From positions 1-7,651 of the forward strand of contig CANFNO010000116.1 of the NCBI GenBank assembly GCA_947447845.1: 7,651 nucleotides of DNA, in the 5' to 3' direction. A program made the position numbers and the translations under genes. The stretch comes from Burkholderiales bacterium (lineage in GTDB: Bacteria > Pseudomonadota > Gammaproteobacteria > Burkholderiales > Burkholderiaceae). Shown in pieces: positions 1 through 6,600 of the stretch. Position 1 is the first letter of the stretch, and each line of letters starts with the position of its first letter. The notes beneath the pieces are model-generated. The model was not told the DNA's origin. It did not search any database and saw only the letters and a list, made by a program, of their open reading frames with translations.

Positions 1-45
1 AGCCTCAGCCAGGCCAGCGCCAAGCGCACGCTGTTCGGACGCTGA
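1..45 (+). CDS. 3' end of an upstream gene (partial)
   Basis: Reading frame 1 is open from the window edge to a TGA at 43-45 and encodes the last 14 residues of a protein, ending in K-R-T-L-F-G-R. The stop lies only 4 bases before the ATG of the next gene, the spacing expected within an operon. A basic C-terminal tail is visible, but 14 residues are too few to identify the family. From the context it is probably another eCIS structural or accessory gene; that is inference. The reading could be accidental, because frame 2, which continues into the next gene, is also open from the window edge. Confidence 0.5.
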   Translation, partial: SLSQASAKRTLFGR

Positions 46-49
46 GCCC

Positions 50-1672
50 ATGGGCGCACGCGACCGCCTCGTTCGCCGTGTTCGGCTCGCGGCCGATAGC
101 GAAGAGGCGGTGCGCCACATGCTGCCGCGCCTGGAAGACGCACTGCGCTGCGCCAGTCTGCCGGATGACTCCAACCGCGTGCTGGTGGTGCGCAAATTGG
201 CACTCGGCCCCATCCGGTATGACTGCTCGGCACAGCAACTTTCCATGCTGATTGAGCATCGCGTGGCCGAACTCGGTGCCGTCTGGCAGGACGGTGACAG
301 TGCAGAGGCTGTCACTGCAGACTGCGTGCAATTTCGCAGCGCGCTGGAGGCGCGCATGGTGCTGATGCGCCGCCTGGTGCAGGGCGAGTCGTGCAGCGCC
401 TGGTATTGGCCGTTGGCGGTCAAGGAATTCCGCCGTGGCGAGACTTTGCACCAGAGCCTACGCAACGTTGCGGTTGAGATTGCGCGCTGGCCCGAAGCGC
501 CCGCAGCGCTGCCGGCCTGGGTCGCGGCGGTGGCGCGGGCTGGTGCCTTGGAGCACTTGGAAAGCAGTTTCAGTGACGAGGAAGGTGCTGCGCTTTTGCA
601 GTGGGCGGGTATTGCTATTCGGCCTGGATTGCGTCCGCATCCGGTCGAAGCGGGCTCGGCTGACTTGGCAGTGCAGGATCGGCACGAAGAATTGTTGGAG
701 CGCGCTGGGCAGGGGATCGAAGTAACACCTCAGCCGCGCTGGCTGGCCTCGCTGCTGCAGTTGGCCGGGTTGCCCACGCAAGACCGTTCGTCCGGCAGGC
801 GCGGCGTGGAGCAGGGCGCTGCAGAGGCAGGTTCGCTTGTGCCTCCCGCGCCGCACGCACCAGTGCCGCACCTTGCGCAGCGTCCCCCGATCAACGGCAC
901 CCCACTGGCAATGGCCCAGGCACAGGTGGCAAATAGCACCCACTCGCTGGGTCCCGTGGAAGATCGCAACCCGCCGACCCGCGTTGACCCGGGCCTCGAT
1001 TTGCCCCACGCCTTACCGCCACGTGCAAGCGCCGCTGCGTATGCTTCTGGCACGGAGCCACCTGCAAATGTCACCGGCTTGGCAGATGTCCAGGCCGCGT
1101 CAGCCTGGCTCGCGCCCACCCAATGCGGTGGCTTGCTGTTTTTGTTGCCGGTCTTGCAAAGCCTGGGTTTGCCGCAATGGTGCGATGACGACCAGGCCTG
1201 TGCAGCCATGAGCCGACGCATTTTTGCTGCGGCCCTGATGCGGCTGCGCGTGCCAGCCGAAGACGTGGCCTGGGCGATCACACGGTCGCCTGTGAACTTG
1301 CCTGTGAACTTGCCTGCGTTCACGGGCATTGCACCGCCATCCCTCTGGTCGGAAGCAGCCTTGCGCGCACCCGCTGCACAGCCTCCCATCGCCTTGCCAC
1401 AAGCCCTGCTGTTGGCGTCCACCGCCGATCAACAGGCACAAATCTGGCTCACCGCAATGCGCCGCTGGCTGCGCCGCCGCGTCGGTATCGGGCTGGCCAG
1501 TCTGGTCTTGCGCCCGGCGCGACTGGACTGCACGCCAACGCATCTGGACATGCACTTTTATGTCAACGACGTAGACATGCGCGTGCGCCGGGCGGGCCTG
1601 GATATCGATCCAGGCTGGTTGCCCTGGTTCGGCCAGGTGGTGGCGTTTCTCTACCAGGAGCGTGGGGTATGA
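50..1672 (+). CDS. eCIS-locus protein upstream of the ATPase, possibly tape-measure-family related (540 aa)
   Basis: Function is not established. The N-terminus (about residues 5-60) is a basic, amphipathic segment leading into L-V-V-R-K-L-A-L-G, a form I associate with proteins encoded next to eCIS ATPases and with the contractile-injection-system tape-measure family. Residues 60-240 look helical and Ala/Trp-rich. Residues about 245-345 are a Pro/Ala/His-rich, probably disordered linker. The C-terminal part has G-G-L-L-F-L-L-P-V-L-Q-S-L-G-L (360-374), resembling the 'GLVLLhPFL..LGL' signature of that family, and ends with R-R-A-G-L-D-I-D-P-G-W-L-P-W-F-G (513-528). No signal peptide or membrane helix is evident. 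At 540 residues it is far shorter than Afp14-type tape measures, so it is unlikely to set tail length alone. ATG at 50 is the first start after the upstream stop; its Shine-Dalgarno is weak (GGA about 10 bases upstream), and the frame is open to the window edge, so a start further upstream is possible. The stop overlaps the ATPase start by 4 bases, which suggests coupled expression. Confidence 0.6.
   Translation: MGARDRLVRRVRLAADSEEAVRHMLPRLEDALRCASLPDDSNRVLVVRKLALGPIRYDCSAQQLSMLIEHRVAELGAVWQDGDSAEAVTADCVQFRSALEARMVLMRRLVQGESCSAWYWPLAVKEFRRGETLHQSLRNVAVEIARWPEAPAALPAWVAAVARAGALEHLESSFSDEEGAALLQWAGIAIRPGLRPHPVEAGSADLAVQDRHEELLERAGQGIEVTPQPRWLASLLQLAGLPTQDRSSGRRGVEQGAAEAGSLVPPAPHAPVPHLAQRPPINGTPLAMAQAQVANSTHSLGPVEDRNPPTRVDPGLDLPHALPPRASAAAYASGTEPPANVTGLADVQAASAWLAPTQCGGLLFLLPVLQSLGLPQWCDDDQACAAMSRRIFAAALMRLRVPAEDVAWAITRSPVNLPVNLPAFTGIAPPSLWSEAALRAPAAQPPIALPQALLLASTADQQAQIWLTAMRRWLRRRVGIGLASLVLRPARLDCTPTHLDMHFYVNDVDMRVRRAGLDIDPGWLPWFGQVVAFLYQERGV
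1289..1312 (+). repeat. 12-bp perfect tandem duplication inside a CDS
   Basis: The unit CCTGTGAACTTG occurs twice back to back and is followed by a further CCTG. It is a multiple of three and encodes P-V-N-L-P-V-N-L (residues 414-421 of the 540-residue protein), so the frame is kept. It looks like a recent replication-slippage duplication. Confidence 0.85.
1656..1660 (+). promoter_or_regulatory. Shine-Dalgarno of the AAA+ ATPase gene
   Basis: AGGAG lies 8 bases before the ATG at 1669 and inside the last codons of the upstream gene. With the ATGA overlap it supports translation from 1669 and coupling to the upstream cistron. Confidence 0.75.
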
Positions 1673-3630
1673 ACGCACCAACCGCTGCCGCCAGCCTGCA
1701 AGTGCCGGCACTCCACAAGCTCGCACTGTCCGCGTTGCACGATGGCAGCGCCGTGGCCGACAGTGGCCCCGAGGCGCGTTGGCTATTTGCGCAGCGGGCG
1801 GTGAGCTTTGCAATGGAGGGAGAGGTCGCGCTGCTGGATGCGTGGTTTGATGCACCCTGCGACGAAGACCGCATGCTTTGTGCCCTGTGTCGCTCGCTCA
1901 GACTCCATCCGCTGGAAGCCATCGCTGTGGCGATGGCGGCCGCGGTTGAGACCGATGCGATGGTGGGCCGTGTGACGGCTTGGCTACAGGCGCCTGTGGG
2001 CGGCTCACGCCCCACTTTGGGCCTTGTGTTGGCCGCGGCCCAAGCGCTGGGCGTGCCGGGCAGCATGCAGATCTTGCTGGAAGGTGCCGCACGCGAGACA
2101 GGTTTGCTGGTTTTCGAATCGGATAACGAGTCGGCGCGCCGGCCTTTGCCGGAGCAGAGTCTGCAAGTGCCCGTGCCGCTGGTCATGGTGCTGCGCGAAG
2201 GCACCTCGCAATGGCCCGGTGTGAACCTTGTGCGCGGCGTGCAGGATGCGGCGGTCACCTCGGTGCGTGAGGCCGCGCAGCTTCAGGCGCATGCGCTGCG
2301 GCACGGAAGCAATGCGTTGGCTATCCGTAGCGGCCACCCCCGCGAGGCGCGCATGGCCGCGTCGCTGATCGTGCATGAGATAGGGCTGCAGGCGGCATTT
2401 TTTGAAAGCGAACCACCAAAGGGTGTTGCCGTCTGGTTGGCCTTGGTGGGTGCTGTGCCGGTGCTGTGCATGGAGCTGACCCCCGGAGAGGCGCGCAAGC
2501 TGCCCAAGCTGACGGGTTACCTTGGACCGGTCTTGATCGCATGCGGCCCGGATGGTAGCTTCGAGCGCGATGGCGACACGGTGGCGAGTTGGCGCGTGCC
2601 CTTGCCGCATGCGGCTGAGCGCAGCGGGCTGTGGGCAGCCCACACGCCGGACGCCAAACTTGCCGATAGGCTGGGCGTGCAGTATCGCTATGACGCCGCG
2701 CGCATTCAGCAGTTGGGTCGGGCCGCGCGTTACCAGGCAAACCTGGACAACGCGCAACATGTTGCGCACGGCCACATCAGTCTTGCGGCGCGCAGTGGCG
2801 TCGCGGCCGAACTAGGTACGCTGGCCGAACTGATGCCCGAGGACATTGTCGATGCGGCGCTCATTGTTCCGGCGAACTTGCGCGTGTCGCTCACATCGTT
2901 GCGCCATCGCTGCGAATTGCGCGAAACCCTTGCCGACAGGCTGGGCCCCTCGGCACGCACACGTTACAAACCCGGCGTGCGTGCCCTGCTGGTCGGCCCC
3001 TCAGGGACAGGCAAAACGCTGGCGGCTGGCTGGCTGGCCACCCAACTGGGGTTGCCGCTCTACCGCGTTGATGCAGCCTCGGTGACGAGCAAATATATCG
3101 GCGAGACGGAGAAGAATCTCGCCCAACTGTTCGCCCGGGCCGAGCATGCCGAAGTGGTGTTGCTGTTCGATGAAGCCGACTCGCTGTTTGGCAAGCGCAC
3201 CGACGTGAAGGAGTCGAATGACAAGTTCGCCAATGCCCAGACCAATTATCTGCTGCAGCGCATCGAGTCTTTCCAGGGTATCGCGATACTCACCAGCAAT
3301 AGTCGCAACCGTTTTGACAGCGCTTTTACCCGTCGGCTTGATGCCATTCTTGATTTCCCGCAACCCACGCCTGAGGAGCGTCGTGCGCTGTGGCGCAGTC
3401 ATCTCGGTGAGACGCATTTGCTGTCGGGCGGCGAGCTCAATCGCATCGCTGCCGCCTGTGATCTGGCCGGGGGCCACATTCGCAACGTGGTGCTGGCCGC
3501 TGCCGCGCGGGCACGTCATGCACGGCGCGACATCGAATATGCCGATGTATTGGGTGGCATTAGAGCCGAGTGTCGCAAGCTTGGGCGGCAGGTGCCGGCC
3601 GGCCTGGGTGATGGCAGTGCGGAGGCCTGA
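1669..3630 (+). CDS. eCIS AAA+ ATPase (Afp15-like)
   Basis: This is a cytoplasmic AAA+ ATPase of the type found in eCIS loci (Afp15/Pvc15-like), thought to act in particle assembly or cargo handling. Residues about 55-125 match the winged-helix-like N-terminal region of these ATPases (L-R-L-H-P-L-E-A at 77-84, then R-P-T-L-G-L at 114-119). Residues about 200-325 look like a degenerate first AAA module: the P-loop position reads S-G-H-P-R-E-A-R (221-228) with no GKT, while V-P-L-P with a downstream E-R-S-G-L-W (310-322) resembles the end of an AAA fold. The second module is intact: Walker A G-P-S-G-T-G-K-T (443-450), Walker B V-V-L-L-F-D-E (496-502), sensor 1 N544, arginine fingers R555/R556 in F-T-R-R-L-D, and sensor 2 R605 in G-G-H-I-R-N. 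No signal peptide or transmembrane segment is seen. The start is set by AGGAG 8 bases upstream. The gene overlaps the upstream one by 4 bases and the downstream one by 1. The AAA+ identity is certain; the eCIS assignment is strong but rests on the N-terminal pattern and context. Confidence 0.9.
   Translation: MNAPTAAASLQVPALHKLALSALHDGSAVADSGPEARWLFAQRAVSFAMEGEVALLDAWFDAPCDEDRMLCALCRSLRLHPLEAIAVAMAAAVETDAMVGRVTAWLQAPVGGSRPTLGLVLAAAQALGVPGSMQILLEGAARETGLLVFESDNESARRPLPEQSLQVPVPLVMVLREGTSQWPGVNLVRGVQDAAVTSVREAAQLQAHALRHGSNALAIRSGHPREARMAASLIVHEIGLQAAFFESEPPKGVAVWLALVGAVPVLCMELTPGEARKLPKLTGYLGPVLIACGPDGSFERDGDTVASWRVPLPHAAERSGLWAAHTPDAKLADRLGVQYRYDAARIQQLGRAARYQANLDNAQHVAHGHISLAARSGVAAELGTLAELMPEDIVDAALIVPANLRVSLTSLRHRCELRETLADRLGPSARTRYKPGVRALLVGPSGTGKTLAAGWLATQLGLPLYRVDAASVTSKYIGETEKNLAQLFARAEHAEVVLLFDEADSLFGKRTDVKESNDKFANAQTNYLLQRIESFQGIAILTSNSRNRFDSAFTRRLDAILDFPQPTPEERRALWRSHLGETHLLSGGELNRIAAACDLAGGHIRNVVLAAAARARHARRDIEYADVLGGIRAECRKLGRQVPAGLGDGSAEA
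3621..3625 (+). promoter_or_regulatory. Shine-Dalgarno of the 1182-residue gene
   Basis: GGAGG ends 4 bases before the ATG at 3630, within the last codons of the ATPase gene. The TGATG junction (stop 3628-3630, start 3630-3632) suggests termination-reinitiation coupling between the ATPase and the large downstream protein. Confidence 0.75.
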
Positions 3631-6600
3631 TGGGTAGCCTCGCCTCCGCTCCTATTGTCCGCCGTGATCCGAAACCTGATTCGGCCCGCCCAACACCAAC
3701 GGTCAATAAGCTTGACGAAACACAAGCGCGGAGTGTGGGGGTGCCACGTTATCTGAGCGTGGTGCGACCCGTGTCGTCGGAGGCTTCTGCACCCGAGGCG
3801 ATCAAGAATACGGAAAATACCATACCTACTGCCGATGCAAACGCTGGTGGCGCCGCAAGCCATTCTGCTAGCACAGAGGCGTCGCCAAACGATGCGGCCT
3901 TGACGGGTACTGCTGCGACAACACAATCTGTCGCACCGGCACCACTTGCTGCAGTCGACACGGAGGTAATCGACGCTGAGCTGTCAGAGGTCACTGCGGA
4001 TCCGACTATCGTGGCGGATCGCCACCCAGGCAGTCCGACCTTGCTGAAGCCACCACCAGGACAAGACACCATCGCTGAAGCAGCACCAGTGCCCCCGGCC
4101 CCCCCTGTAACGCCGGCACGCGCAGCAGATGCATCGGCTTCTACTAAGGGTATTGCTACGCAATCTGCTGCGGAAGAGGTCGACATCAATCAGCAATTGG
4201 CGAATCAAGCCAAGGAAATCGATTCAGCCGGTCGGCAAGCTGCCCCCGGCGGGCTTGCACAAGGCGATGGCGGTGACGACGGTGGTACAGAGGCGAAAGG
4301 CGATGCGGGCATCGAAACATCAGCGGGCGGTGGCGCAGTGGGTGCTGCAGGCGGCGATGCGGGAGGGAGGGTCGGTGGCAGTGGCAGTGGCAGTGGATCG
4401 AGTGAAGGCAGCGCCGCGATAGCGGGTGCAGTGCCGCCGCCCCAACCGGACGCATTGCAGGCGCAAATGCCTGGACGAAGCCTGTCTCAGGATGAATTCG
4501 TGGGAATGTTCGAGGCGGGCAATACGCCCGAGCAAGACCAGGCGTTGCTGGCCGGAATGATGATGGCATTGCGTGGTGAAGTTGAGCAAGAGAAGGCTTC
4601 CATCCTGGCCGACGCGGAGGCACAGAAGCAACAGATTCTCGTTGCTGCTGAGGCGCAGGCAGAGACAATGCGCGCTACCGCAGCAGCAACGATCGAAAGA
4701 GTTATGGGAAGCTATGCCGCTGCGCGTGAGGCTCTGACAGCAACCACTGCGAGCAATAAGGCGGCGCTCACGGAGCAAATTGCGCAACAAGTGGCGCAAA
4801 TCGAAACGGAATCCGCAGCCAAGGCGGCTGATGCGGACGCTCAACTTACTGCACGTCAGACACAGATAAATGACAGTGCTGCAACGCAAAGCGCACAACC
4901 CCAACAATTCGCTAATCAAGAAGCTGTACGCGCTGAGGCTGCACTTGAAGCTGCGGCCCGTGAATGCGACACGGCCGGCGCTGCTGAAGCGACCAATTAT
5001 CCCGGCAGCGATGACCACAATCCGGAAAAACGTGCCGCCGCACAAGATGTATCTGATCGCAGTGCAGCTGATATTCGTGAGAAAAAAGCTCCGCTAGCCG
5101 AAGATATCCGATCGCGCTCAGCGGACTCGTCGGCGAAGTATTTCGAATATGCCAATAGCGTAAGCGCACAGATAGAACAGGCTCGCGCGGATTTCATACC
5201 GTCGCTGGCACAATTTGCCACAGAAGCAACAGCATCGGTGCAACAGTGCGAAGCAGGAGTCAGTGCCAGTCTCGATCAGCGCCTGGCAGTCGATTTGGCA
5301 GCACTCGATGCGGCAGAACAAAGCTGTATTGCTCAAGTAGAGCAAGCGCAAACTGCAGCGCTGGCGCAGATTGATACGCAATCGAATCAAGCATGCAGCG
5401 ATATCGATAGCCAAACCGCGACGTTGCTGGAAAATATTGACGCCAGCATGCAGGAAACAGAAACAGTTGTATTCGGCAGCAGCGCTGCATATGTGCCAGG
5501 CATGCGTGACATCATCGAGGCCACACAGACAGCAATTTCAAGTGCGACAAGCCAGGGCCGCGCCAGTCTGGCGGATAGTGCGATGTCTGTGGCGGATGGG
5601 CTAGCCAGTTTTGCCGGTGAATTTTCCTCACAGATGAATAGTCTTGCCAGCGGTGCTGCCAAGGTGGCAGACGCCATTCAACAAGGCGGGGAGTCTGCCG
5701 GTGAATCAATGCTGCAAGGGCAGGCGCAGCAAGCTGCACAAACTGCTCTGAGCGTTGCGACGGAACAAGAGAGTCTGACGCGCCAGGTGCTTGTGGAGAT
5801 AGACGCCGCAGTGACCACCGCCGAGGCGGACATGGCCGCCATCAACGACAGGTTCCAGACGGAGCTTACCGCCGGGGTTAATGAGAGTATCCAGAAGGCC
5901 ATCCTGCCGCGCACGGATCAAATAGAAACCCGTGCTCACGAAGCTGCCGAACAAGTCGACGACTCCTGGTACAAAGGCTTGGGGCGTGCGCTTTTGCAGA
6001 TCGTTATCGGCCTAGTGATCATGGTGGTCGTCGCGTTGGTCGTGGCTGCGATAGCCGCTGCCTTCGGCGTGATTCTGACCGCATGGACAGCCGTGATGAT
6101 CGCGGGGGCAATCCTGCTCGTAGTCGGTTTTGTGCTGGCGATCTATTCGCGTGCCCGACAACCGGAATTGGCAAATGCGCCTTGGTATCAGGTAGCAGGT
6201 ATCGCGTTGCTGGACACGGTGGGCTACACGGGCATTCACGAGTCAATCAGCGGACGTGATTTCGTCACCAATCAGACACTGACGGCTGGCCAGCGCACAG
6301 AGCGGGGCGTGATGGGCGCCGTGACAATGATCTCCCTGGTCCTCGGTGCACGTTCTGCGATAAAAGGGCCGCCGGGCGGCGCATTTACGCGGCCCAATAC
6401 ATTGCCGCGCGGTTTTGTCGGGTGGGCAGAAGCGCTGCCACAGGCATGGCGCGGTTCCCGCATATTGGCGATAGAAATGTGGCAAGGCACGCGTCAAGGC
6501 GCATCCTCCGTTTCCGAGTGGGTGCGCACCCGCTTGCTGGGCAGGGAGCCGACCCGACCCTCACCAGAAGCATTGGCGAATGTAGGTGAACCATCCAATA

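Noticed and set aside
730..1422. Antisense open frame of 230 codons
   Set aside because: Fully covered by the sense gene, with no family motifs; a shadow of biased codon use.
1100..1855. Long antisense open frame (251 codons)
   Set aside because: It lies opposite the 540-residue protein and the ATPase start, its translation is Arg/His/Gln-rich without domain features, and GC-rich coding DNA commonly yields such frames.
1563..2258. Antisense open frame of 231 codons spanning the gene junction
   Set aside because: Ser/Ala/Arg-rich low-complexity product opposite well-supported coding sequence with motif matches.
4320..5045. Antisense open frame of 241 codons with hydrophobic and Cys/Leu-rich stretches
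   Set aside because: It mirrors the Ala/Gln-rich helical repeats: reverse complements of GCN and CAG codons give Arg, Cys, Leu and Ser. No independent support.
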